From Christensenella tenuis (GTDB lineage Bacteria > Bacillota > Clostridia > Christensenellales > Christensenellaceae): 64,000 nt of DNA. The position numbers were made by a program, and so were the translations under genes. Location: positions 186,001-250,000 of the forward strand of contig NZ_JACOON010000004.1 of the NCBI RefSeq assembly GCF_014287795.1. Reading direction: 5' to 3'. Shown here in pieces: positions 48,463 through 57,104 of the stretch. Below the pieces are notes generated by a model, which was not told the origin of the DNA, did not search any database, and saw only the letters and a list, made by a program, of their open reading frames with translations. Position 1 is the first letter of the stretch; each line of letters begins with the position of its first letter.

Positions 48463-49923
48463 ATGGTGCTCACCATGAACCACATTGATAAAGCGTTTGT
48501 CGGCAACCCGGTCCTGGAAAACGTTGCGTTCGAGCTTGCAGAGGCGGAGATCCACGCGCTTGTAGGCCTTAACGGCGCGGGAAAAACCACGCTGATCAGC
48601 ATCCTTTCGGGCGTGTTTCCCGCCGACAGCGGCACCATCACTTTTTGCGGACGGCAGGTACAGTTCGAAAGCCCGCGCGAGGCTCTTGCAGAGGGCATCT
48701 TCACGGTGTACCAAGCCACCAACCTGCTTCCGGACCTTACGGTTGCGGAGAATATTTTCCTCAATAATATGCAGAAAAGGGGCGGACTTATTCACTATAA
48801 AAAAATGTATGCTGATGCGCGCGCCCAATTTGAAAAAATGGGATACGTACTCGACGTGGCAAGAAAGGTGCGGGACCTCAATATCAGCGAGAGATATATG
48901 GTCTCCACCGCCAGGGCCTACCTTTCGGATGCCCGGGTGTTTATTATGGATGAGCCGATGATTAACCTTGCGGCGGCGGAAAAAGAGATTTTCGTGCGCT
49001 TCATGAAGGAGATGCGTGCGCAGGGAAAATCTGTTCTCTATATCACGCATAACATCGGGGAGGTGCTTTCCCTGTGCGACCGGGTGACGGCGCTGCGTGA
49101 TGGAAAAAACGTGGCTGTATGCAGCACGCACGGCCTGTCCGCGAGCCGGCTCAGCTACCTTATTTCAGGCAACGAATCACTGAGGTTGTATCCGCCCAAG
49201 GCAGCCCGGCAAGACAAAATTTTGCTTGAGATTAGCCATCTTAATATGGAACCCGTGTTGCATGATATCAGTCTGCGGCTGTATGCGGGAGAAATCCTGG
49301 GTATCACGGGGCTAACCGGCTCCGGACGTACAGCGCTCATCAAGACGATTTTCGGTGAATTCGAGATGGATTCCGGCCGCCTAAAACTGCGCGGAAAGGA
49401 ACTTGAGCTTAAAAATGCGACAGATGCGGTGAACCATGGTTTTGGGTATGTGAATGAGAACCGAATGGATGCGGGGCTGTTTCCTGATATGGGAGTGGCG
49501 GCCAACCTTACTATTTCCGCACTCGAAGATATCCGCAGGGGAATCTTCCTCGACCTTCGGCAGGAAATGGAGGAAGTTGTTGACCAATCCATTGAGCTGA
49601 ACCTTAAGATGGACAGCCTGCATCAGGAGATACGCTTTTTGAGCGGGGGAAACCAGCAGAAAGTGATGGTGGGGCGGTCGCTTATCTCGAATGCAAGCAT
49701 CTTGCTCCTCGATGAACCAACCAAGGGAATCGATATCGTTTCGCGCAGCGAAATCTATATTGTAATGAACGAGCTTGCCGCGAGCGGCAAAGGTATTATC
49801 CTCGTATCCTCGGATATGGATGAAATCGCCGGCCTGTGTGACAGGGCGCTCGTACTCCAAAACGGGCGGCTGGTCGCAGAGCTTAAAGAGGAAGAACTGC
49901 CGCGGCTCATGGAATATATGTAG
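48463..49923 (+). CDS. CUT2 sugar ABC transporter ATPase (RbsA/MglA-like), stand-alone
   Basis: A 486-residue tandem ATPase. NBD1 has Walker A GLNGAGKTT, a Q-loop in VYQATNLLPDLTVAENIF, Walker B VFIMDEPM and H-loop YITHNIGE, but its signature is LNISERY instead of the usual LSxGQQQ. NBD2 has the CUT2-type Walker A GLTGSGRTA (Arg for Lys), an intact SGGNQQK signature and LLLDEPTKGID. No permease follows; the next genes are decayed, and the nearest transporter set has its own ATPase. It could serve the permease/lipoprotein pair at 57105-59173. It is expressed from a good promoter divergent to the AraC gene. Confidence 0.85.
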   Translation: MVLTMNHIDKAFVGNPVLENVAFELAEAEIHALVGLNGAGKTTLISILSGVFPADSGTITFCGRQVQFESPREALAEGIFTVYQATNLLPDLTVAENIFLNNMQKRGGLIHYKKMYADARAQFEKMGYVLDVARKVRDLNISERYMVSTARAYLSDARVFIMDEPMINLAAAEKEIFVRFMKEMRAQGKSVLYITHNIGEVLSLCDRVTALRDGKNVAVCSTHGLSASRLSYLISGNESLRLYPPKAARQDKILLEISHLNMEPVLHDISLRLYAGEILGITGLTGSGRTALIKTIFGEFEMDSGRLKLRGKELELKNATDAVNHGFGYVNENRMDAGLFPDMGVAANLTISALEDIRRGIFLDLRQEMEEVVDQSIELNLKMDSLHQEIRFLSGGNQQKVMVGRSLISNASILLLDEPTKGIDIVSRSEIYIVMNELAASGKGIILVSSDMDEIAGLCDRALVLQNGRLVAELKEEELPRLMEYM

Positions 49924-50022
49924 CCGCAGTGCGGCATTTCCGGCCCGTGCGGAAGAACCCGAGCTTAAAAAACACCCAAACAAGGATCGTCTGACACCCT
50001 CTGATTTTCATGATCCAAGCAG

Positions 50023-50225
50023 TTATTTCCTGTCTGTCCGCTCAAGAATATAGTCTACGAAAACACCATAATAATCCGCAAGCTTCACAAGGTAGCTTGC
50101 GGGGATTTCACGTTTCCCGTCTCATAGTTGCTGTATACCCGCTGATCGATATGAAGACCCTCCGCGATTTCACGCTGCGGCAAATTATGGCCGATCCGTA
50201 AATTACGTAATCTTTTTAAATACAA
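50023..50225 (-). pseudogene. XRE family regulator broken by a one-base deletion
   Basis: On the minus strand, a TTG start with GGAGGTGG upstream reads LYLKRLRNLRIGHNLPQREI and on to DQRVYSNYETG, then loses frame. Continuing in the next frame gives EIPASYLVKLADYYGVFVDY and ILERTDRK before the stop. One missing base near the ETG-KRE junction (about 50100) explains it. The intact ancestor would be a 67-residue XRE/Cro-type repressor of the kind used by mobile elements. The gene's upstream inverted repeat (50252-50294) is intact. Confidence 0.75.
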
Positions 50226-50251
50226 TATAACCACCTCCATTATAGTATATC

Positions 50252-50294
50252 TACTATCAAACAATAGTATTGAATTTACTATTGTTTGATAGTA
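50252..50294. repeat. Perfect inverted repeat, 18-bp arms, between divergent decayed genes
   Basis: Left arm TACTATCAAACAATAGTA, 7-nt spacer, exact reverse complement on the right. Each arm is itself TACTAT-N6-ATAGTA, so the element contains two repressor-like half-symmetric sites. It is a likely operator for the XRE protein, controlling both directions. Confidence 0.75.
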
Positions 50295-50317
50295 AACCGG
50301 ATGTAAGGAGGGCGGTT

Positions 50318-50582
50318 ATGAAGAAATATAGAGTAAAAAGGGAAGTGCCATGGCAGTATTTTAGCGTTCCTGCGCAACAGGCTCAAGGTAAGAATGGCAG
50401 AGCTTGATTTTATTTAGGAGGAGGCAGAACATCGCGCAATGAGCGACGGGATGCTGAGTTTTTCGGAGGAACGCATGGAATAGGCCTATAATGCATACGT
50501 CTCCCTGCGCGCATTTTTGGGATATTGCAGTTCGACGGTGATAGAAAAAGAGGCTGTCAAACGAATCAAAAAAGCGGAGTGA
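50318..50582 (+). pseudogene. Small conserved-looking ORF disrupted by a frameshift and two TAG codons
   Basis: ATG with AAGGAGG upstream begins MKKYRVKREVPWQYFSVPAQ and stops at 50405. Shifting frame after VPAQ restores RLKVRMAELDFI, then TAG (50415), EEAEHRAMSDGMLSFSEERM then E, TAG (50481), AYNAYVSLRAFLGY and so on to TGA at 50580. Both TAG codons could be former CAG. The reconstructed protein is about 87 residues, charged and helical, and not recognised. It is probably a partner gene of the decayed XRE regulator. Confidence 0.5.
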
Positions 50583-50641
50583 AGGATTCAAAAAACCTAC
50601 ACATTTTTGCGGACGGGCGCAAGAAAGAGATATTACCCAAA

Positions 50642-50694
50642 CGGTACAAGAGGCCCCTCATTTTGGGAAAAGGCCTTTTGTACCGCTTTTTTTT
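50642..50694 (+). terminator. Strong terminator before the second CUT2 operon
   Basis: CGGTACAA-g-AGGCC pairs with GGCCT-t-TTGTACCG, followed by eight T. Confidence 0.85.
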
Positions 50695-50754
50695 GCGTTT
50701 TTTTTACGTCCGTGCCGCCGCAAGAATTGGAAGGCAGAGGGGCAAGCTTGTTTC

Positions 50755-50783
50755 TTGTGGCGCAAGGCAATGGCAGATAAGAT
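50755..50783 (+). promoter_or_regulatory. Possible promoter of the second CUT2 operon
   Basis: TTGTGG, 17-nt spacer, TAAGAT, 89 nt before the ATPase ATG. Both hexamers are imperfect. Confidence 0.35.
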
Positions 50784-50871
50784 AAAGAAAGTCAGCCGGT
50801 GAACTGAGATGGTTTTTTCGGAACCGGCTTCTATCGGATATACAACACCAAAAAGAACAGGGGGGAAGAAT

Positions 50872-52398
50872 ATGGGAAACAGCGGCAATGCTTTCATCGA
50901 GATGACGGGCATCACCAAGCGTTTTCCCGGCGTGGTTGCTCTTTCGGATGTTTCGCTCAACGTAAATAGGGGCGAGGTTGTCGCGCTTGTTGGGGAAAAC
51001 GGCGCGGGCAAATCTACGCTGATGAAGATGCTTTCCGGGCTCTATCATCCCGATGAAGGAGAGATCCGGGTGAATGGAAAGCCTGTCCGCATTACAGATC
51101 CAGGATGCGCGCAGGCACTTGGTATCAGCACGATTTTCCAGGAGCCGTCGCTTGCACCGCACCTGAATGCGGTACAAAACGTATACCTTGGGCGGGAAGT
51201 GCAGAAGGGCCTCATAGGAAAGGCAGTACGCCGCCTCGACGAAAAGGCTATGCTTGAGGAAACGCAGAAGTTATATGCTAAATTTTTCCCGACCGTGGAG
51301 GATGTCCTCGTCCCGGTCGGACAGATGGGAGCGCTTAAAAACCGCGTGATCGAGATCGTGAAGGCGTTATCCATAAAATGTTCGCTCGTCATCATGGACG
51401 AGCCGACCGCAGCCCTTGCGGAGCACGAACGGCAGGTATTATTCGATTTTGTACATATGCTCAAATCGCAGGGTATCGCGGTGATCTACATCACGCACCA
51501 CCTGCGCGAGCTTTTCGGGCTTGTCGACCGCATTGTGGTTATGCGCGACGGCAAAAACGTGGCGGAGGTCGGACCGGAAGATACGGATGTTGATGACCTC
51601 GTAGCGCGTATGGTGGGCCGCACTATCACCAATTATATCGTAAAGGAGGACGTTCCCGTGGGCGGTGAGATCCTACGCGTAAGCGGCCTTAACCGTAAAG
51701 GCGTGCTTGAGGATGTGAGCCTGCATGTAAACCGCGGAGAGATCGTGGGCCTCGCAGGACTTGCGGGCGCGGGCCGCACCGAGACCGTGCGCGCTATTGT
51801 GGGCGCAGACAAGATATCTTCGGGTACGGTGTCTGTAGGCGGCAGGGAATGCCGCATTAAGACGCCGAAAGACGCGATCCGCTGCGGCATTGGGATGCTG
51901 CCCGAAAACAGAAAACTGCAAGGCGCGCTCATTGAGCAAGACGTAAAAGATAACATAACGCTCGCAAACCTCAAAGAGGTGCTGGCCGGAAACTTTATTC
52001 TCCGGAAAAATAAAGAAATCAAAACGGCGAAGGAGTATGTGCAGCGGCTGGGGGTCAAAACGCCGACCATCTACCAGAAAGTGAAATCCCTTTCGGGCGG
52101 CAACCAGCAAAAGGTGATCCTTGCGAAATGGCTGTTCACAAAACCGCAGGTACTGATCTTTGACGAGCCGACGCAGGGCATCGACGTAGGAGCAAAGCAC
52201 GAAATCTATAACCTGATTGCGAATTTCGTAAAAGAGGGAGGGGGCATTCTGCTCGTATCGTCCGAGCTTCCCGAGCTTTTGGGCCTTGCGGACCGTATCT
52301 ATGTGATGCACCAGGGAAAAATCGTACACGAATTTACCCGCGCGGAGGCAACGGAGGAAAATATCACACTGTATGCGTCGGGAGGGCATGAATCATGA
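50872..52398 (+). CDS. CUT2 sugar ABC transporter ATPase (RbsA/MglA-like)
   Basis: A 508-residue tandem ATPase. NBD1 has Walker A GENGAGKST, FQEPSLAPHLNAVQNVYLG and VIMDEPTAAL, with the signature region altered (MGALKNRVIEIVKAL). NBD2 has GLAGAGRTE, SLSGGNQQKV and LIFDEPTQGID. It energises uptake with the two downstream permeases. The start at 50872 has GGGGGGAAG upstream; the frame continues 5' to 50809 without support. Its stop overlaps the first permease ATG. Confidence 0.9.
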   Translation: MGNSGNAFIEMTGITKRFPGVVALSDVSLNVNRGEVVALVGENGAGKSTLMKMLSGLYHPDEGEIRVNGKPVRITDPGCAQALGISTIFQEPSLAPHLNAVQNVYLGREVQKGLIGKAVRRLDEKAMLEETQKLYAKFFPTVEDVLVPVGQMGALKNRVIEIVKALSIKCSLVIMDEPTAALAEHERQVLFDFVHMLKSQGIAVIYITHHLRELFGLVDRIVVMRDGKNVAEVGPEDTDVDDLVARMVGRTITNYIVKEDVPVGGEILRVSGLNRKGVLEDVSLHVNRGEIVGLAGLAGAGRTETVRAIVGADKISSGTVSVGGRECRIKTPKDAIRCGIGMLPENRKLQGALIEQDVKDNITLANLKEVLAGNFILRKNKEIKTAKEYVQRLGVKTPTIYQKVKSLSGGNQQKVILAKWLFTKPQVLIFDEPTQGIDVGAKHEIYNLIANFVKEGGGILLVSSELPELLGLADRIYVMHQGKIVHEFTRAEATEENITLYASGGHES

Positions 52399-53354
52399 AA
52401 AAACAGGAAAATGCACATACCAAAAAGTTTGACGAACTGGGTATCCTGATCGTCATGATCGCGCTGTTCGTGTTCCTTGCCATTGCATCCCCCTTTTTCC
52501 TGAAGGTGGAGAACATACAGAATTTGCTTCTGCAATCGGTATTCGTGATGCTCGTAGGCTTCGGCATGACATTCGTGCTTACCATCGGCGGAATCGACCT
52601 TTCGGTAGGTTCGATCCTTGGTTATTCGGGCGCGGTTACGGGAATGGTTATTGCGGCAGGGGGCGGCGTTTTCCCTGCGATCCTCGCGGGGCTTGGGACG
52701 GGCGCGGGGTTTGGCATCATAAACGGACTGTTGATCACACAGCTTAAGATTGCCCCGTTTCTTGTGACCTTTGCCATGTCGAGCGTGGTGCGCGGTATTC
52801 TCCTGCTATCCACGACCAACGGCGCGGTCAGCGGATTTGCGGTACCGGAATTCACCTATCTTGCGCAGGGCTATATCGCGGGGCTGCCCATACCGGTATT
52901 TATCACCATTATCGTGTTCGTAATCCTGCTGTTCCTGTTCAAGTTTACGAGCTTCGGACGCAACGTGACGGCCATCGGTTCAAACCGCGAGGTTGCATTC
53001 CTGTCCGGCGTATCGTGCGGCAAAATTACAGTGGGCGTATATATGCTTTCCGGCCTCCTTGCGGCACTGTCCGGGGTACTCCTTGCAGCACGCCTCACGG
53101 CTGTGCAGTCTGAAATGGGCAGTGGTTATGAAATGGACGCGATCGCGGCGGCCGTTATCGGCGGTACCAGCATGGCGGGCGGCAAGGGCAGTATTGTCGG
53201 AGCGATCATCGGCGCGGTGATCCTCGGCATGATCTCAAACGGACTCGATCTTCTGTCGGTGAACCAGTTTTACCGCCAGATTATCGTCGGGGCGATCATC
53301 ATCATCGCCGTGGCGCTTGAACGGTTTACGTCGCGTAAAGCCCAGCGGGTCTAG
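52395..53354 (+). CDS. CUT2 sugar ABC transporter permease (RbsC-like), first
   Basis: A 319-residue protein with about nine helices. Key motifs are GFGMTFVLTIGGIDLSVGSILGYSGAVTG, GFGIINGLLITQLKIAPFLVTF and the cytoplasmic coupling loop with YEMDAIAAAVIGGTSMAGGKGSIVGAIIGAVIL, all standard in RbsC-type permeases. Translationally coupled (ATGA) to the ATPase and followed 12 nt later by a second permease; the two probably form a heterodimer. Confidence 0.9.
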   Translation: MKKQENAHTKKFDELGILIVMIALFVFLAIASPFFLKVENIQNLLLQSVFVMLVGFGMTFVLTIGGIDLSVGSILGYSGAVTGMVIAAGGGVFPAILAGLGTGAGFGIINGLLITQLKIAPFLVTFAMSSVVRGILLLSTTNGAVSGFAVPEFTYLAQGYIAGLPIPVFITIIVFVILLFLFKFTSFGRNVTAIGSNREVAFLSGVSCGKITVGVYMLSGLLAALSGVLLAARLTAVQSEMGSGYEMDAIAAAVIGGTSMAGGKGSIVGAIIGAVILGMISNGLDLLSVNQFYRQIIVGAIIIIAVALERFTSRKAQRV

Positions 53355-53366
53355 GAAGGAGGACAT

Positions 53367-54347
53367 ATGAAAAACAATGAAATGACTGCACCGCTTGCAG
53401 TAAAGGCAAAAAAGAAAATAGACCGGCAGCTTCTCGGCCTGCTGATTTTCGTCATCGCCATGATGGTCGTGATGTCCTTCCTGTCGGATAGCTTCCTTTC
53501 GGTGTCGAACCTTACCAATGTGTTCCGCCAGTCTGTATTCATCATGCTTCTTGGCTTTGGTATGACGTTTGTACTCACTACCGGCGGCATCGATCTTTCG
53601 GTGGGTGTGATGCTTGCCCTTTCGGGCGGCATGTCGGGCTGGCTGCTTTCCATGAATGTCAATATCGTTCCGGCGGTCATCGCGGGTGTCCTCGTGGGTC
53701 TGTTGGTAGGCGCGGGCAATGGCCTGATGATCACCAAACTGCGCATCACGCCCTTTATTGCCACGCTTGCCACTATGAGCATCGGACGCGGGGTGATGTA
53801 TGTGTGGACGAACTCTATCCCCTTCCGCAATTATATGGTGGGTGGCTTCCGCTTCATTGGGCAGGGGGATATTTTTGGGCTGCAGTTCCCCATCGTGATT
53901 GCCATCGTGGCCTTCGTGATTCTGCAATTCGTATACCGGTGTACGGCGTTCGGGCGGCATGTGACGGCATATGGAAGCAACGAGGAATCGGCAAGGGTGT
54001 CGGGCATCAATACGGATAAGCTTTTAATCAAGGTCTACGCGCTGTCCGGCCTGATGGCAGCCATCGCGGGGATCACGCTCGCGTCCCGTCTCGAAACAGT
54101 ACATCCCGAGATGGGCAAGGGCTATGAACTCGACGCAATCGCAGCGGCGATCATTGGCGGCACAAGCCTTTCGGGCGGAAAGGGAACGCTTGTCGGCACG
54201 GTGCTGGGCGCGTTTATCATTTATCTTATCAGCAATGCGCTCAACCTACTGAACGTGGATCCGGACTGGGAAACGATTGTAAAGGGCATCATCATACTGA
54301 TCGTGGTGGCGGTAGAATTCCTGAGCCACCGCAATAAGAAAGAATAG
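53367..54347 (+). CDS. CUT2 sugar ABC transporter permease (RbsC-like), second
   Basis: A 326-residue paralogue of the preceding permease, with the same motif order (GFGMTFVLTTGGIDLSVGVMLALSGG, GLMITKLRITPFIATLATMSIGRG, YELDAIAAAIIGGTSLSGGKGTLVG) and about nine helices. AAGGAGG lies upstream of its ATG. Two different permeases in one operon occur in several CUT2 systems, including autoinducer-2 and some pentose transporters. Confidence 0.9.
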   Translation: MKNNEMTAPLAVKAKKKIDRQLLGLLIFVIAMMVVMSFLSDSFLSVSNLTNVFRQSVFIMLLGFGMTFVLTTGGIDLSVGVMLALSGGMSGWLLSMNVNIVPAVIAGVLVGLLVGAGNGLMITKLRITPFIATLATMSIGRGVMYVWTNSIPFRNYMVGGFRFIGQGDIFGLQFPIVIAIVAFVILQFVYRCTAFGRHVTAYGSNEESARVSGINTDKLLIKVYALSGLMAAIAGITLASRLETVHPEMGKGYELDAIAAAIIGGTSLSGGKGTLVGTVLGAFIIYLISNALNLLNVDPDWETIVKGIIILIVVAVEFLSHRNKKE

Positions 54348-54396
54348 TTTTTGCATACGGCGTATGCACATAAAATAACAGGAGGAATAGAAAAAC

Positions 54397-55566
54397 ATGA
54401 AAAAAAGGCATTTTAAAGTGGTAGGATTTGCCCTTGCGGTACTCATGATACTGAGTGTGGCGCTTGTGGGCTGCGGAAACGTGGACAGCCCGGTGCAGAC
54501 GCCGGCCGCAGCGCCGGACGGCGGCACAGCCGATACGGGAACGGCGGCCGCCTCCGCAGCAGAAGGCACATGGCAATGGGGAGATCCGGCATGGGAAGCA
54601 GCGGTGCGTGCCAAGGTGGAAGGCAAGACCTTCAAGATTGGCTTTACTCCACCGGCTGCATCCGAGTTCTATGATATCATCATGCACGGGGCCTATACCA
54701 TGATGAACGAACTGCACGACCGCTTTGGCGTGAACTTTGAATTCGAGTTCGTGGCGCCGAGCGAGCACGACGCAGTGGAATCGCAGGTTTCGACCATCGA
54801 AAACTGGGCGACGAAAGAATTCGACGCGGTACTGGTGTGCACGGCGGGCGACTTCGACTCGATGAACGCCGTTTACGAAAAAGCAACGGCGGCAGGCACG
54901 GCTGTGTATCTGTTCAACATGCCCGCGGAACTATGGGATGTGGACAGCATCAAGGCGACCTCTGTCATCAGCTACGACAACGCGCGCCAGTCCGGCTATC
55001 TCGTAGGCCAATACGCGGCTGAAAAGCTCGGCGGCGAAGGTAAAATCCTCTTTATCTCCGGCAATGACGGCCACTGGACGACCTCGCGCCGCGAGGGTTT
55101 CATGGAGGCGGTATCCGAATATCCGGGCCTCACGATTGTAGGCGAGCAGCGCGGCGAATATGTGCGCGATGCGGGCATGGCGGCAGCGGAAAACCTCCTG
55201 CAGGCAAACCCGGATGTGGACTTTATCTATGGCGAAAATGAGGAAATGGCGCAGGGCGCGGTACAGGCAGTGCAGGCAATGGGCCTCAAAATGTGGGATG
55301 GAAATGAAGGCATCATTGTGGTCGGCGCGGACGGCCTGAAATCAGGCTTTGAACAGATCAGGAGCGGTGGGCTCACCGCTACGGTAGACGTAGGCAGCGT
55401 GGACCAGGGCCGCGAGGCAATCAAGGCGATCTTTATGCACGAACTCCTCGGCTATAGCATTGATAAGGTCATCAACGTGCCTACCATCCTTGTGGACAGT
55501 GAAAACGTCGATGTTCCCGAAGCATATGTGGACTGGGCGCTTGCAACGACGGAAAACTATAAGTAA
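54397..55566 (+). CDS. Sugar-binding lipoprotein (CUT2 type, peripla_BP_4)
   Basis: A 389-residue protein. The lipoprotein signal is MKKRHFKVVGFALAVLMILSVALVGCG, with the lipobox Cys at 26 in LVGC. A Pro/Ala/Thr linker follows, then the RbsB-like fold (FKIGFTPPAASEFYDIIMHGAYTMMNELHDRFGVNFEF, SYDNARQSGYLVGQYAAEKLGGEGKILFISG, VDFIYGENEEMAQGAVQAVQAMG). A 40-residue insert after the linker (EGTWQWGDPAWEAAVRAKVEG) is distinctive. It delivers the ligand to the permeases upstream. GGAGG precedes the ATG. Confidence 0.9.
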   Translation: MKKRHFKVVGFALAVLMILSVALVGCGNVDSPVQTPAAAPDGGTADTGTAAASAAEGTWQWGDPAWEAAVRAKVEGKTFKIGFTPPAASEFYDIIMHGAYTMMNELHDRFGVNFEFEFVAPSEHDAVESQVSTIENWATKEFDAVLVCTAGDFDSMNAVYEKATAAGTAVYLFNMPAELWDVDSIKATSVISYDNARQSGYLVGQYAAEKLGGEGKILFISGNDGHWTTSRREGFMEAVSEYPGLTIVGEQRGEYVRDAGMAAAENLLQANPDVDFIYGENEEMAQGAVQAVQAMGLKMWDGNEGIIVVGADGLKSGFEQIRSGGLTATVDVGSVDQGREAIKAIFMHELLGYSIDKVINVPTILVDSENVDVPEAYVDWALATTENYK

Positions 55567-55581
55567 ACGATGAGTGGAGGA

Positions 55582-55650
55582 TGCGTCCGGGCGCGCCGTC
55601 TGCGCACCCGGACGCACTCAAAAACCAAGGACTCTGCATGTGCACGAGTC
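55582..55650 (+). promoter_or_regulatory. Two mRNA hairpins between the lipoprotein gene and the M24 peptidase gene
   Basis: TGCGTCCGGG pairs with CCCGGACGCA (55582-55591 with 55607-55616), and GACTC pairs with GAGTC (55630-55634 with 55646-55650). Neither has a T-run, so they may stabilise the upstream message or lower downstream expression, as is common after binding-protein genes. Confidence 0.5.
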
Positions 55651-55725
55651 AAGACGAAACAAATGAGTCCTGCTAAAAAATTTTTACAGCAAACAATCAT
55701 AAAAAATCTAAAGGAGGCAAAACAA

Positions 55726-56958
55726 ATGATTGCAAAGAAAACGAGAGACATGTTACCTGCGAAGTTCGAGCAGCTCATCAATGAAAGTATTTGGGATGGG
55801 TTTGGCGAGACGATCACGGGCGCGGAATATAAAGCGCGCGTCGAAATGGTGAAAGGAAAAATAGAAGAAGAAGGCTGGGATGCGATGCTCGTGTTCGGCG
55901 ACTGCTACCGCATGAGCAACATCCGCTGGCTGGTCAACTACCGTACCATCGACGGCGTATATCCGCAGCCGGAGATTGTATTCCTGGCCCCCGGGGCAGA
56001 CCCGGTGTTCTTCCTGCCCGACAGCCAAATCCGCTCCGCGCACGAGGAATCCGCAATGAAGTACATGGGAGACGACATCCGCGAGATACGCGGCGAACTG
56101 AGCCGCTTCCTTGCGGACTACAATGCCAAAAAGCCGCTCAAGAAGGTTGCGCTGTGCGGCTATACCTACTGCGATCTTGAAATCTGGGACGAAATCAGAA
56201 AAGGCATCCCGGATGCAGACATTAAACAGAGCCAGATGATCGAATATTACAAATCCATCAAAACGGAAAAAGAGCTGCGCACCATGCGCAGGGCGGGACG
56301 CGTAGCGGATATCGGCGCGCAGATGCTTTATGATGTAATGGAAGACGGCATCACCGAAAAAGAGGCGCAAAGTTTGGTCTATGCGGCAATGTTCGCGTCC
56401 GGCGCGCACAGCATTGCTTTTGACATCATGGTACAGACGGGCGACAACCTTCTGTCCCTCTTCAAACGCCCTACAGACACAAAGATCACACGCGGCAATA
56501 TCGTGATGATGGACCACGGCTGCCGAATCAACGATTACTGCTCCGACTCCGCAAGGACGTATGTGTTCGGCGACGTGCAAAAGGAAAAAGTCGAACTGCT
56601 TGAAAAGCTGAACCGTGTGTTTGAAACGGGGCTCGAACAGATCTGCGCAGGCATGACGGGCCGTGAGGCAGATGCTGTCATCCGTGCGGCAGCGGATAAG
56701 GAAGGCATCACGCAATTCATAGTGTCCCCGAGCGAAGGACGCCTGGGGCCGCACGGAACGGGTATGGATCCCGAAGAATCCATGCCGATCATCGGGCCGG
56801 ATTCAGACGACGTGCTTGTGGAGGGACAGACATTCGCATATGAACTGTCAGCTATCGACGAGAACCTGACGGGCGTACGCACGGAAGACCCGATCGTCGT
56901 GCACAAAGACGGTATGGAACCGCTGACGAACTTTCCGCGGTTCAGCTATAAACCGTAA
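55726..56958 (+). CDS. M24 family metallopeptidase (Xaa-Pro peptidase/creatinase type)
   Basis: A 410-residue pita-bread-fold protein. The N-terminal creatinase-like domain occupies about 35-170; the catalytic domain has all five metal ligands: D263 (MMDHG), D274 (YCSDSART), H343 (GPHGTG), E373 (AYELSA) and E387 (VRTEDP). It may be a prolidase-like peptidase or a creatinase-type amidinohydrolase; sequence alone does not decide. It is the last gene of the second CUT2 operon, so its substrate may be linked to the imported ligand. AAGGAGG lies upstream of the ATG at 55726. Confidence 0.85.
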   Translation: MIAKKTRDMLPAKFEQLINESIWDGFGETITGAEYKARVEMVKGKIEEEGWDAMLVFGDCYRMSNIRWLVNYRTIDGVYPQPEIVFLAPGADPVFFLPDSQIRSAHEESAMKYMGDDIREIRGELSRFLADYNAKKPLKKVALCGYTYCDLEIWDEIRKGIPDADIKQSQMIEYYKSIKTEKELRTMRRAGRVADIGAQMLYDVMEDGITEKEAQSLVYAAMFASGAHSIAFDIMVQTGDNLLSLFKRPTDTKITRGNIVMMDHGCRINDYCSDSARTYVFGDVQKEKVELLEKLNRVFETGLEQICAGMTGREADAVIRAAADKEGITQFIVSPSEGRLGPHGTGMDPEESMPIIGPDSDDVLVEGQTFAYELSAIDENLTGVRTEDPIVVHKDGMEPLTNFPRFSYKP

Positions 56959-56981
56959 GTACCGGGATTACTTTTTTCCTC

Positions 56982-57014
56982 AAAAACAGCCGCTTTCTTA
57001 AGCGGCTGTTTTTT
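56982..57014 (+). terminator. Rho-independent terminator after the M24 gene
   Basis: AAAAACAGCCGCTT-TCTT-AAGCGGCTGTTTTTT, a long stem with a T-run, 24 nt past the stop. Confidence 0.9.
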
Positions 57015-57061
57015 GCGGGAGAAATTCCGCAAGAATGTTAGTTTTTTTACGGAAGGTTATT

Positions 57062-57070
57062 TGCTACAAT
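57062..57070 (+). promoter_or_regulatory. Extended -10 promoter of the third permease gene
   Basis: TGC-TACAAT (57062-57070), 35 nt before the ATG; upstream is T-rich with no clear -35. Confidence 0.45.
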
Positions 57071-57104
57071 AGCAAAAAAGGAGCGTAAAAGGGGTAGCCA
57101 TATC

